Assembly (NCBI RefSeq): GCF_010093065.1
Contig: NZ_CP048113.1
Coordinates: 3,782,001 to 3,846,000, forward strand
DNA: 64,000 nucleotides
Source: Chitinophaga agri
GTDB lineage: Bacteria > Bacteroidota > Bacteroidia > Chitinophagales > Chitinophagaceae
Reading direction: 5' to 3'
The notes under the pieces were generated by a model, which worked only from the letters and a program-made list of their open reading frames with translations, did no database searches and was not told the origin of the DNA. A program made the translations under genes and the position numbers. Of this stretch, positions 51,805 through 61,111 are shown piece by piece; position 1 is the first letter of the stretch; every line of letters begins with the position of its first letter.

Positions 51805-54363
51805 ATGAGGGTTGTTCGTGAATGTACTCTGTTGAAAAGCTGCCTCCATATATACATTTTACCGGTATTATTCATGCTAATACCCAGGCATCTTTTTGCC
51901 CAGGAAGAATATGGTCTTCAGTTTGCCAGCAAAGGCATGGACCCCGACGCCAGGACCGGCATGAATGTATTTCCGGATCAGCCATTTAAAGCCGGTAACC
52001 AGTTCTCACTCGCTTTTGATATTTCATTTATACCTAATAGTGGTTCTTACTTCGGATACATCTTCCGGCTCACCGACGAAAAAGACCAGCACATAGACCT
52101 TGTCTACAACGTCCGTACGGCCGCTCTGGAAATCATCGCCGGCGATGATTACACGGGCATCTCGATCAAAACACCACCTGATACTTTCATCAGTCAATGG
52201 CAACACCTCCGGTTACGGGTAGATAAAGTGCCCTCCGCACTGACTTTCGAAATGAACGGTCGGGTGGTGGGTAAAGCTCCCCTCCGGTCTGCTGTAGGAG
52301 GAAAATGGCGATTATCATTCGGCGCTAACCGCTATGGCAGGGATAAGACCTTTGACCTGGCACCCATGCGGCTGAGAGATCTTAAAATATTCAAAGAAAA
52401 CGAACTCACCTATCACTGGCCCTTACGCCAGTCTACAGGCCATACAGCTACCGACGTCCGCCAACACCAGGTCGCAGTCATTGATCACCCTATATGGTTA
52501 GCATATGTCTACCGCAACTGGGAACAAACCGGTGCGTTTACCACTATGGGGAATGCCAGTGTCGCTTTCGACAAGGAAAAAGGCACTGTGTATATCTGTG
52601 CACGTGATAGTCTGTTCAGATATGACGTCAATAAAGATATCCTGTATGTGGATAGTCTGTCAAAGACACAGGGACTTCCGGCCGGCAATCAATCCGTCTA
52701 TGGCCGTAATGCCCTCTACAACTTCCTGCCGGACCTGAAAACGGTCACTACCTACGATGAAACAAAACATGCCTGGGATATGCAGGTGGATAATGACAGC
52801 GTCACTAAATACTGGCATGCCAACAGGTTCTATGCTCCTTTCGACAGCGCTATCTATGTTATAGGTGGATATGGTAACTACCGTTACACAAATGAGGTAC
52901 AACGCTATCGTGTCAGTACACATAAATGGGAGGATGTGCAGACTTCCGGCGATACCTACACGCCCCGTTATCAGGCGGCCCTGGGTACAACTGAGAACGG
53001 CGACTCTGCCTATATTATAGGTGGATACGGCAGTATAAATGGCGACCAGCTACTGAACCCACACCATCTCTATGATCTTCATCTCTTTGATGCCCGCACC
53101 GGGGCATTCAGGAAGATATATGAGTTACCTGTTCCTGAACATCCTTTTGCTTTCGGGAACACCATGGTCATTGACACGAAGGAAAAAAGTTTCTATGCAC
53201 TGACCTTCGACAATGACAAAATGGAGTCTTCCCTTCAGCTGATCCGGGGATCGCTGACAAGGCCGGTATATACCCGGCTGGCAACACCTATTCCCTTCCG
53301 GTATTTCGACATCAGGGCCAGGGCTGAGCTATTTTATTATGAGAAGGCACAGCGACTGGTGGTGGTTACACTGTTCACTCCGCAGAACCATGTGACGCAG
53401 GTGCGCCTATACACAATACTCTTCCCTCCTGCCCTGCTGGCATCACCTGATACACCTGGCCCCCGAAGCCACTGGCTACTCTGGGGAGCAATAAGCGCCA
53501 GCGTGCTGGTGACGATCGGCTGGCTGTTCCGCCGTAAACGGACCGTCGCTTCCCCGCTGGCCGTACCAGTTATCCACACCAATGCATTGCCTTCTTCAGG
53601 CCCGGCTATCCCTGTCAACATAACACCTGAACCAGCAGCAATGCCAATGGCCAGTCCTGCGCCTGGCGCAACGATCTTCCTGTTTGGACACTTCACTGTA
53701 CTGGACAAAGATGGTAATAACATCACCCGGCTATTCAGTCCACTTGTGAAGGAATTGTTCCTGCTGTTACTATTACATTCCATCCCCGACAGGAAAGGCA
53801 TTACGTCTGACAAGATAAATGAAACCCTGTGGCCGGGCAGGTCAGGCAAAGACGCCAGGAACAACCGCTCTGTCAATATCGTTAAACTTAAAAACGTACT
53901 GGACAAACTGGGGCACTACACCCTGGAAAAAGATGGTGACAAATGGCTGCTGAATTTTGACCCCGGGCAGGTAAAGATCGACCTGCTGCAATATTTCGCG
54001 TCTGCCGGCCAGATCGCTGATCAGCTGGTCTTCACTGCCAGGGGAGGTCTGCTCACGGAGACAGAATACAGCTGGCTGGACAAGTTTAAATCGGAATTCT
54101 CTACCAGCATTACTACCCACTTCCTGCAGCATCTTCAGGAAAACACAGATAAATACCCCCCGGAACTGGCCATCGCCATTGCCAACAGCATACTCAACTT
54201 TGACGCACTCAGTGAAGAAGCGGTTATGTTCAAATGCAGAGCACTGGTTGTTCTGAAGCAACATGCCTCAGCCAGAGCGATTTACAACAGTTTTAAGAAG
54301 GAATATGAGAACATCTACGGGGAAACATTCGAAAAGGAATACCAGGCATTATTAGTGGATTAG
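51805..54363 (+). CDS. Membrane-anchored regulator: LamG/Kelch sensor, SARP-like DNA-binding domain
   Basis: About 852 residues from ATG 51805 (an in-frame TTG at 51781 with a better ribosome site is also possible). Signal-like segment LHIYILPVLFMLIPRHLFA, a LamG-like domain (FDISFIPNSGSYFGYIFRL, LRDLKIFKEN), Kelch repeats (YVIGGYGNYRYTNEVQRYRVSTHKWEDV, YIIGGYGSINGDQ), a membrane segment (LLWGAISASVLVTIGWLF) and a cytoplasmic SARP/OmpR-like winged helix ending in bacterial-activator-type helices (FSPLVKELFLLLLLHS, GITSDKINETLWPG). It looks like a one-component transmembrane regulator and is divergent from SusC. Confidence 0.85.
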   Translation: MRVVRECTLLKSCLHIYILPVLFMLIPRHLFAQEEYGLQFASKGMDPDARTGMNVFPDQPFKAGNQFSLAFDISFIPNSGSYFGYIFRLTDEKDQHIDLVYNVRTAALEIIAGDDYTGISIKTPPDTFISQWQHLRLRVDKVPSALTFEMNGRVVGKAPLRSAVGGKWRLSFGANRYGRDKTFDLAPMRLRDLKIFKENELTYHWPLRQSTGHTATDVRQHQVAVIDHPIWLAYVYRNWEQTGAFTTMGNASVAFDKEKGTVYICARDSLFRYDVNKDILYVDSLSKTQGLPAGNQSVYGRNALYNFLPDLKTVTTYDETKHAWDMQVDNDSVTKYWHANRFYAPFDSAIYVIGGYGNYRYTNEVQRYRVSTHKWEDVQTSGDTYTPRYQAALGTTENGDSAYIIGGYGSINGDQLLNPHHLYDLHLFDARTGAFRKIYELPVPEHPFAFGNTMVIDTKEKSFYALTFDNDKMESSLQLIRGSLTRPVYTRLATPIPFRYFDIRARAELFYYEKAQRLVVVTLFTPQNHVTQVRLYTILFPPALLASPDTPGPRSHWLLWGAISASVLVTIGWLFRRKRTVASPLAVPVIHTNALPSSGPAIPVNITPEPAAMPMASPAPGATIFLFGHFTVLDKDGNNITRLFSPLVKELFLLLLLHSIPDRKGITSDKINETLWPGRSGKDARNNRSVNIVKLKNVLDKLGHYTLEKDGDKWLLNFDPGQVKIDLLQYFASAGQIADQLVFTARGGLLTETEYSWLDKFKSEFSTSITTHFLQHLQENTDKYPPELAIAIANSILNFDALSEEAVMFKCRALVVLKQHASARAIYNSFKKEYENIYGETFEKEYQALLVD

Positions 54364-54389
54364 AAATAAAGTTTGGGGGCGACACTTTC

Positions 54390-54412
54390 CTACTGACATA
54401 GGGTTGTCACAA
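54390..54412 (+). promoter_or_regulatory. Shared dyad operator, copy 2
   Basis: TGACA-TAGGGT-TGTCA with flanks, 23 bases identical to the element at 11924-11946, 43 bases upstream of the DinB-superfamily gene. After it comes CTGTTACTTTG, in which TTACTTTG is a near-fit -7 element, so the dyad covers the -33 region. Confidence 0.75.
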
Positions 54413-54454
54413 GGTGGCTGTTACTTTGTTTCAGCATCAAAAAAACACACAATA

Positions 54455-54967
54455 ATGGAAATCATTCAATCTCTACTCAAAGAAATGGAACAGGAAGCAC
54501 AAACCACCCGCAAAATGCTTTCTATCATTCCTGAAGACAAGTTCAACTGGCAGCCGCACCCTAAAAGCATGTCAGTGATCAGGCTCGCTACCCACATAGG
54601 AGAATTACCATCCTGGGTAGGCATGGTCCTTAATACCAAAGAACTGGATTTCGCCACTGCCCCATATGACCCTAAAGTGATCAATAGTGTCAGCGAACTA
54701 CTGGCTTATTTCGAAGAAAACCTGGCCCAGGCAAAAGCAGAGCTGGAAAAAGCGAAACTGTCCCAGCTGGATGAGCAGTGGGTACTGAGAAACGGAGAAG
54801 ACATCTACAGTTCTTCTACAAAAGCTGAGTTCATCCGTGTTTCCTACTCACAGATCGTACACCACAGGGCGCAGTTGGGAGTATTCCTCCGCCTGCTGGA
54901 CATACCGATCCCGGGTAGCTACGGACCAAGTGCTGATGAGCAGTTTGAAGTACTGGAAAAAGCGTAA
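54455..54967 (+). CDS. DinB-superfamily (DUF1572/DfsB-like) protein
   Basis: 170 residues from ATG 54455 (MEIIQSLLKEMEQEAQTTRKML). DinB-like four-helix bundle with metal-binding His pattern: LATHIGELPSWVG (His in the middle helix) and QIVHHRAQLGVFLRLL (His-His near residue 140). Many members are thiol-dependent transferases or hydrolases; this is not DNA polymerase IV. It shares its promoter element with the YdeI-family gene at 11307-11888. Confidence 0.9.
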   Translation: MEIIQSLLKEMEQEAQTTRKMLSIIPEDKFNWQPHPKSMSVIRLATHIGELPSWVGMVLNTKELDFATAPYDPKVINSVSELLAYFEENLAQAKAELEKAKLSQLDEQWVLRNGEDIYSSSTKAEFIRVSYSQIVHHRAQLGVFLRLLDIPIPGSYGPSADEQFEVLEKA

Positions 54968-55038
54968 ACCGTGTTTATAAAGTCTGTATGGTGTAATGCT
55001 CGTTATGGTGACAGCAACGCACTACAGTAAATAAGACA

Positions 55039-55070
55039 GGAAAGCCTGATCAAGGATGATCAGGCTTTCC
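55039..55070. terminator. Terminator between convergent genes
   Basis: Perfect 13-base stem GGAAAGCCTGATC / GATCAGGCTTTCC with loop AAGGAT, between the DinB-superfamily and vWA genes. Confidence 0.8.
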
Positions 55071-55088
55071 CCATATTGCTGGTGACCG

Positions 55089-56483
55089 TTATTTTTTGAC
55101 ATCTACCGCTCTCCCCTTTTTCATATTATAGTTCATGGACTTGTTCATCTTCTGATACATATTTTTCTCAGATGCCCGCATCACTTTCACAGCATCCATC
55201 TGCTGTACATACGAGGACATTTTCTGTACCTGGGCTGCCAGTTTAGGCGAATTATAAACAGCCTGTTTTTCTTTCAGTGCCTGTATAGCAGCGGCGCCTT
55301 TCTTACGTGCACTTTCATACTGTCCTTTATCCACATCTGCCATGATATCGTCAAAGTGTTCCGTTGATTCAAACAGGGCCAGCATTTCCTGTACATCCTT
55401 TTCCTCGCCGGTCTTTATCAACTCCTTATCCGATGTCATCTTAACCACTACAGGTTTTCCTTCTTTCACCTGTTCAAAGGAGGCCGCATCCGTATATCCC
55501 ACCGAGCAGTCAAACCGCAGATCGCCGGTATAGGACCCTTTACTTGTCAGTTTAATCAGGATCGCTTTCTCATCATTAGCGTACAGGTCATTAAACCGGA
55601 TCAGCACTTTACCATTTTTTACCTCATAAGGATACCCGTATACATGCACACATTCCATATTCTGTGGAATAGTGACTTCCGCCCACGCATGCTGTGCCAC
55701 AACACTCAGTAAGCCTTTCAGTTCACTGGCGAATATCTGCGGGATCTTATCCGGACTGTCAATAAAATAATAATTAGCACGGCCGGTTTCTGCCAGCATG
55801 GTCAGCAGGTCTTCGTTATAATCGGCCCCCAGACCAAATGTGGATAACGCCACCCCCTCTTCCTTGTACTTATTCTCCGCCAGCTTTTTCAGCGCCTGGG
55901 GATCAGTAATACCCTGATTTGCCAAACCATCCGTTAGCAATAATACCCTGTTCACATAGCCTTCCTTACGGGTGGCTTTCGCCTGACTATACCCCTCCAG
56001 CATACCGCCACTAAGGTTAGTCGCGCCACGGTCACTGATCTTATCTATCACGCTCTTTAATGCCTCCTTATTTTTCACCAGCTGCGAAGCACTGCTTACC
56101 TCTACCTGGTCATCATAGTTCACGATTGACAGGTAGTCTGTACTGTTCAGCTGATCTATCAGGAACTTGGCCGCCTGTCTGGCATACCGGATCTTATCGC
56201 CTTCCATCGAGCCGCTCCTGTCCAGAACCAGCGATATATTCAGCGGCACCCTCGGTTTAGTCGTCGGTCCTTCTCCACTTTTGATATTCACATACAGGTA
56301 ACTGTCGCCACTACTGTTCTGGTATACCCAGCTGTTACCCGGTTTAACATACCATTCAACTACTTTTTTATCATCTGATAAGACAGCTGTCATTTCTTCT
56401 TCCCGGCGGGCAGATGTGCCTCCGGCAGATGTCAGCCATACTGGTATTGATAAACTTGCAAGGAAAAGCAGGGCATAGTGCAT
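55089..56483 (-). CDS. Secreted vWA-domain protein, YfbK-like
   Basis: 464 residues from ATG 56483 (MHYALLFLASLSIPVWLTSA, signal peptide). It has a vWA domain with MIDAS DRSGSMEG, VLLLTDGLANQG and the layout of YfbK-type proteins, followed by a beta-sandwich (AWAEVTIPQNMECVHVYGYPYEV) and a helical C-terminus (AAAIQALKEKQAVYNSP). Probably a cell-surface or periplasmic adhesion or scaffold protein. Single gene with its own terminator. Confidence 0.88.
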   Translation of the reverse strand: MHYALLFLASLSIPVWLTSAGGTSARREEEMTAVLSDDKKVVEWYVKPGNSWVYQNSSGDSYLYVNIKSGEGPTTKPRVPLNISLVLDRSGSMEGDKIRYARQAAKFLIDQLNSTDYLSIVNYDDQVEVSSASQLVKNKEALKSVIDKISDRGATNLSGGMLEGYSQAKATRKEGYVNRVLLLTDGLANQGITDPQALKKLAENKYKEEGVALSTFGLGADYNEDLLTMLAETGRANYYFIDSPDKIPQIFASELKGLLSVVAQHAWAEVTIPQNMECVHVYGYPYEVKNGKVLIRFNDLYANDEKAILIKLTSKGSYTGDLRFDCSVGYTDAASFEQVKEGKPVVVKMTSDKELIKTGEEKDVQEMLALFESTEHFDDIMADVDKGQYESARKKGAAAIQALKEKQAVYNSPKLAAQVQKMSSYVQQMDAVKVMRASEKNMYQKMNKSMNYNMKKGRAVDVKK

Positions 56484-56638
56484 AAGGCAATAGATTTTAG
56501 GGTGAATGAATGTTTCCCCTAGGATGCAGCAACGAGCAACATTCCATAAAACAAAACACCACTTTAACATTTCTTTGGCGGTGACGTTTCCGGGGGAAAG
56601 GGTATGTTCTTTGCTGCTTATCTTTCAAACAGTTACAT

Positions 56639-58117
56639 ATGGCACAGCCGGCAGTCACCGTCATTTTTCCCCACCAGTTATATAAGCAGCATCCGGCACT
56701 GGATAAACAACGTGCGGTATATCTTGTAGAAGAACAGCTTTATTTCCGGCAATATGCCTTCCATCAGCACAAGCTGACATTACACCGTGCCAGTATGAAA
56801 TACTACCAGCACTACCTTGAACAGAAAGGATATCACGTCACGTATATTGACAGTCTACACTCACATGCGGCTATCGGAGACTGCATCAAATGGTTCCACA
56901 GCCGGCAGGTACAAGAACTGCATTATGCGGATACTGACGATTATCTGCTCGAACGACGTATCAACCGGTACTGCCGTCAGTATGAGATCACTACGCAGTC
57001 CTACGCCAATCCGGGATTTATCAACACGCCTGATGACGTAGCTGACTTCTTCGATAACCGGAAGCGCTATTTCATGCAGGACTTCTACATCTACCAGCGG
57101 AAGACACGCCAGATCCTCATTGAGCAAAATGGCCCTGCAGGCGGGCACTGGAGCTACGACCAGGACAACCGTAAAAAGATCCCCAAAGGAGAACGCATTC
57201 CTGACATCCGGTATCCACGCGCCAATGCCTGGCTGAAAGAAGCCATTGACCATGTGCAGCAGCATTATCCGGACAACCCGGGCGACGCGGCACATTTTCG
57301 CTACCCGGTCACGCATCAGCAGGCAGAACACTGGCTGGAACAGTTCCTGGAAGAACGCTTTCAGCAATTTGGCGTCTATGAAGATGCTATTGTGCAGACA
57401 GAAAGCATCCTGTACCATAGTATGCTCACCCCTGCACTGAACATAGGGTTGTTACTACCCATGCAGATATTGAATAAAGCGCTGGACATGGCGCCTGCAT
57501 ATAAAGTGCCCATTAACTCACTGGAAGGCTTTGTAAGGCAGATACTGGGATGGCGGGAGTTTATGCGTATACTTTACAGGAGGGAAGGTAATAAGCAACG
57601 CACCACGAACTTCTGGGACCATGAACGGCCGCTCCCTGCGGGTTTTTATTCGGGTACTACCGGCATTCCTCCTATTGATCAAACTATTCATAAACTGCTC
57701 AAATATGGGTATACTCATCATATAGAACGGCTAATGCTACTCGGCAATTTTATGCTATTGTGTGAACTGCATCCTGATAGTGTATATCAGTGGTTCATGG
57801 AATTATACATTGATGCCTATGACTGGGTAATGGTGCCAAATGTATATGGCATGAGTCAGTTTGCTGACGGGGGACTGATGAGCACCAAACCCTATATCAG
57901 CAGCAGTAATTATGTACTGAAAATGAGTAATTATCCAAAAGGCGAATGGTGCACTGTATGGGACGGCCTGTTCTGGCGTTTCCTGCATAAACACCGGGAA
58001 TTTCTGGGAGAAAATCAAAGACTGGGAATGCTGGTCGCCATGCTGGATAAAATCGAGAAAAACGTCTTAAAAGCACACCTGCATCATGCAGAACAATTCC
58101 TCGGCAAACTAATGTAG
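56639..58117 (+). CDS. Cryptochrome/photolyase-related protein, DPRP group
   Basis: 492 residues of the deoxyribodipyrimidine-photolyase-related group: VTVIFPHQLYKQHPAL at the start, MKYYQHYLEQKGYHVTYID, YANPGFINTPDDVADFF, FVRQILGWREFMRILY and MSQFADGGLMSTKPYISSSNYVLKMSNYPKG. PhrB-like members bind a [4Fe-4S] cluster through four Cys, two of them in a YCxxC motif at this last place; here the sequence is YPKGEW with single Cys at 375 and 438, so the cluster seems absent. Role: light-dependent DNA repair or light sensing. dinB follows after 21 bases. Confidence 0.88.
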   Translation: MAQPAVTVIFPHQLYKQHPALDKQRAVYLVEEQLYFRQYAFHQHKLTLHRASMKYYQHYLEQKGYHVTYIDSLHSHAAIGDCIKWFHSRQVQELHYADTDDYLLERRINRYCRQYEITTQSYANPGFINTPDDVADFFDNRKRYFMQDFYIYQRKTRQILIEQNGPAGGHWSYDQDNRKKIPKGERIPDIRYPRANAWLKEAIDHVQQHYPDNPGDAAHFRYPVTHQQAEHWLEQFLEERFQQFGVYEDAIVQTESILYHSMLTPALNIGLLLPMQILNKALDMAPAYKVPINSLEGFVRQILGWREFMRILYRREGNKQRTTNFWDHERPLPAGFYSGTTGIPPIDQTIHKLLKYGYTHHIERLMLLGNFMLLCELHPDSVYQWFMELYIDAYDWVMVPNVYGMSQFADGGLMSTKPYISSSNYVLKMSNYPKGEWCTVWDGLFWRFLHKHREFLGENQRLGMLVAMLDKIEKNVLKAHLHHAEQFLGKLM

Positions 58118-58138
58118 CTTTGTACGACTGCGGCTACC

Positions 58139-59257
58139 ATGGAAAGTGAAACTAACAGGAAACAACGGAAGATCATCCATATTGATATGGATGCATTTTA
58201 TGCATCTGTAGAGCAGCGCGATCACCCGGAATATCGCGGAAAAGCCATTGCAGTAGGCGGCTCTCCCGAAGGAAGAGGAGGTGTGGTCGCTACCGCCAGC
58301 TATGAGGCGCGGAAGTTCGGTGTACGCTCCGCCATGCCCTCTAAAAGAGCATTACAGCTTTGTCCGGAGATCATTTTCGTCAGACCCAGGTTTGATGTGT
58401 ACAAAGAGGCTTCCCGTAAAATACGGGAGATCTTTGCCCGCCATACGGATATGATTGAACCACTCTCACTTGACGAAGCTTTTCTCGACGTTACGGAAGA
58501 CAAACAACAGATCGGCTCCGCCATTGAGATTGCCAAACTGATCAAACAGGCGATCAGGGACGAATTGCAGCTCACTGCATCAGCAGGTGTATCTGTCAAT
58601 AAATTCGTAGCAAAAATAGCCTCAGACCTCAATAAACCTGATGGCCTTACGTTCATCGGGCCCTCTTCCATAGAGGCCTTTATGGAGAAACTGCCGGTAG
58701 AAAAATTCTTCGGTGTCGGTAAAGTGACGGCAGATAAGATGAAAAGAATGGGCCTGCATACCGGCGCTGACCTGAAAAGACTGTCAGAGCATGATCTTAA
58801 ACAGCACTTTGGTAAACCCGGTGCGTTTTACTACAAAATAGTCAGAGGGATCGACGACCGCGAAGTACAACCACACCGTGAAACAAAATCCATGGGTGCG
58901 GAAGACACGTTCCCCTTCGATCTTACCAAAGCGGAAGAAATGTTTGCCGAGCTGGAAAAGATCACGCACACTGTCGTTGAAAGACTCAAGCGGTATGGTC
59001 TCAAAGGAAGGACCATTACCCTGAAGATCAAGTACAGCGATTTCAGACAGATCACCCGGAACCAATCCTACCCTTTCCCTGTCGGCGATTTTGAAAAGAT
59101 ACTGGACACAGCAAAACAGCTCCTGCTGGCCACAGAACCTGAAGATAAGCCTGTCAGGTTATTAGGCATCTCACTCTCTAACTTTGGAGATCTTATTCCG
59201 GTCACCGGCAAAACAGGGAATCCTGCCCAGCTATCCCTGTTCGATTTCAACGAATAG
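58139..59257 (+). CDS. dinB: DNA polymerase IV
   Basis: 372 residues, normal length for Y-family polymerase IV. Motifs: IIHIDMDAFYASVEQRD (catalytic Asp pair), SLDEAFLDVTEDK (SxDE), SAGVSVNKFVAKIASDLNKPDG, GVGKVTADKM and the C-terminal beta-clamp-binding QLSLFDF. It carries out error-prone translesion synthesis. The 21-base gap from the photolyase-like gene suggests a small DNA-damage operon. Confidence 0.97.
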   Translation: MESETNRKQRKIIHIDMDAFYASVEQRDHPEYRGKAIAVGGSPEGRGGVVATASYEARKFGVRSAMPSKRALQLCPEIIFVRPRFDVYKEASRKIREIFARHTDMIEPLSLDEAFLDVTEDKQQIGSAIEIAKLIKQAIRDELQLTASAGVSVNKFVAKIASDLNKPDGLTFIGPSSIEAFMEKLPVEKFFGVGKVTADKMKRMGLHTGADLKRLSEHDLKQHFGKPGAFYYKIVRGIDDREVQPHRETKSMGAEDTFPFDLTKAEEMFAELEKITHTVVERLKRYGLKGRTITLKIKYSDFRQITRNQSYPFPVGDFEKILDTAKQLLLATEPEDKPVRLLGISLSNFGDLIPVTGKTGNPAQLSLFDFNE

Positions 59258-59271
59258 CTTTTACAATTAAA

Positions 59272-59305
59272 AATGCCGCCCCACCCCTGCGGATGAGACG
59301 GCATT
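59272..59305 (+). terminator. Terminator after dinB
   Basis: AATGCCG (59272-59278) pairs with CGGCATT (59299-59305) around a GC-rich loop, followed by CTCT only, so the T-run is weak. Confidence 0.6.
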
Positions 59306-59359
59306 CTCTAACACTTAATATGCCATATTGGCATGGTCATTTTTATAGTGTTTCCATAG

Positions 59360-59405
59360 CGCTTGTTCGTCGCTAGTTCGTCGCTAGTAGCTCGCTTGTA
59401 GCTCC
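59360..59405. repeat. 11-base tandem repeat, second copy
   Basis: Units CGTCGCTAGTT, CGTCGCTAGTA and GCTCGCTTGTA lie in a row, flanked by partial units. It is the same family as 35840-35872. Both sites are between genes and after a terminator. Confidence 0.75.
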
Positions 59406-59455
59406 AGCTTTCTCACAGCCCCCGAAACAACACTAACAAAATGATTTATAATTCA

Positions 59456-61084
59456 TTATAAGTGATAACCCGGATTCTGTTTCAGATTCGGGTTAATGTT
59501 ACGCTGCCTTTGTGGCACTGCGAACAACTCCTGGTTTTTACTATTTGTAGGCTTATGGTCCCACCAGGATGCAGTTGTAAACTTATCCCAGCGTATCAGC
59601 TCCTGACGGCGATATCCTTCAAATATGAACTCACGTCCCAGTTCTGCCAGCAGCTCATCCATTGTGAGCGTAGCAATAGTATACTTATGCTGCTCCCATA
59701 CTGCCGGATCGAATGCACGTATCCTGCAGGCATTCACCAGGTCTACGGCTTCCTGTACAGGTGCCTTACCATTCTTACGCATCAGGGCTTCTGCTTTCGC
59801 AAAATAGACCCATGATAAACGGTAAACCGCCCAGTCAGTGCTGTTGTAACCATCACTGTTGATAGGGCCGAGTTTATACTTATTGAAACGTACACCGCTG
59901 TTCTCTTCGCCCTGGGTCATATCAGACTGGGTACTGTTCTGTTTATTCTTACGGATGTTATCCACAAAAACGAGCGGTTTGCCATCGTATTCATTACCAC
60001 CGTCTGCAATAACCGTATCCTGTGTGCCATACATATATTGCACACCTTCCAGTATCCATTCCTTCTTGCGTTTATCTGCATCGTCGAAGGTTGTATATAC
60101 ACCCGGAATAACCACTACTCCATCATTACCCGTAATAGGATTACCGTTGATCTTGTTCTGGTTGAAGTGGTAGAAATCACCAGGCCACTGTGGCGCAAAA
60201 TCAGACTGGGTATACTCATATGCAATGGAGAAGATGATCTCTCTGGAAAGGTCATTTCTTGGCTTATACGTATCCGTGATATTCGGATCAAGCGCCAATG
60301 CACCATTCATACCGCCCGCTTCATTGTTGATCAGCTTATTTGCAGCAGCGATACAATCATCCCAGCGTGGTGTACCTACCCATTTCTCTGCGTTCAGGTA
60401 TAACTCTACCAGCATTGCATAGCCACCTGCTTTTGACATACGTCCCAGCAATGATCTGGATAATAGCGGTGCCTTTTCGATATTGTCTTTGATCTCTTTC
60501 TCTACGAATTCAAATACTTCCTGTCTGGTCTTTGTTTCCGGACTGGTAGGTGTACCTATCTGTGTCACGATCGGCACATTCCCCCACAGGTCCAGCGCCC
60601 TCAGATAATGGAATGCACGCAGCATGCGTAATTCGGAAGTATAGGCATCTTTCTCTTCCTGCGTCAGCCCCATCGCACCCGCGTCTCGTTTCTCAATATT
60701 CTCGATCGCATCCGTACAGAAGCCGAGCCCTGTCCATATCAGGTTCCAGCAGTCATACATCGGTCCGTCGTCAGGTGTCCAGGTATGATAATGCAGTCGG
60801 ATCCAGTTTCCGTCATCATAACCGTGACGACCTTTTACCGGCCATGCCAGCTGATCGGCCGACAATTCACTCAAACGCCACCAGCCGCTTTGTCCCGGCG
60901 TGGTCCATGCATTCGCATGTGTATATGGTCTTAATACGGCGGATATTACTTCGTTCTTGTTGTTATAAAAGTCATCTGTGATGATCTCATCATACACATT
61001 TTCTGAAAGGTCTGTACAGCTATCTGCAAATAATGGCAGAAAGGACAGTAAAGTATATGCGGCTATTTTTTTAAATCGTTTCAT
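59456..61084 (-). CDS. SusD/RagB-family lipoprotein
   Basis: 542 residues with lipobox FADSC (Cys about 23) and SusD features (LRAFHYLRALDLWGNVPIVTQIG, LSWVYFAKAEALMRKNGKAP, GREFIFEGYRRQELIRWDKF). The C-terminal NPNLKQNPGY is typical. It lies 27 bases after the SusC gene and forms one operon with it. No degradative enzyme is visible before the window ends. Confidence 0.96.
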   Translation of the reverse strand: MKRFKKIAAYTLLSFLPLFADSCTDLSENVYDEIITDDFYNNKNEVISAVLRPYTHANAWTTPGQSGWWRLSELSADQLAWPVKGRHGYDDGNWIRLHYHTWTPDDGPMYDCWNLIWTGLGFCTDAIENIEKRDAGAMGLTQEEKDAYTSELRMLRAFHYLRALDLWGNVPIVTQIGTPTSPETKTRQEVFEFVEKEIKDNIEKAPLLSRSLLGRMSKAGGYAMLVELYLNAEKWVGTPRWDDCIAAANKLINNEAGGMNGALALDPNITDTYKPRNDLSREIIFSIAYEYTQSDFAPQWPGDFYHFNQNKINGNPITGNDGVVVIPGVYTTFDDADKRKKEWILEGVQYMYGTQDTVIADGGNEYDGKPLVFVDNIRKNKQNSTQSDMTQGEENSGVRFNKYKLGPINSDGYNSTDWAVYRLSWVYFAKAEALMRKNGKAPVQEAVDLVNACRIRAFDPAVWEQHKYTIATLTMDELLAELGREFIFEGYRRQELIRWDKFTTASWWDHKPTNSKNQELFAVPQRQRNINPNLKQNPGYHL

Positions 61085-61111
61085 CGCTGATAATTTCGTT
61101 TTAGGATCTGA

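Noticed and set aside
11983..56483. Functional link among the three vWA proteins (11983, 36885, 55089)
   Set aside because: They belong to different vWA subfamilies and lie in different contexts; the shared domain alone is weak evidence.
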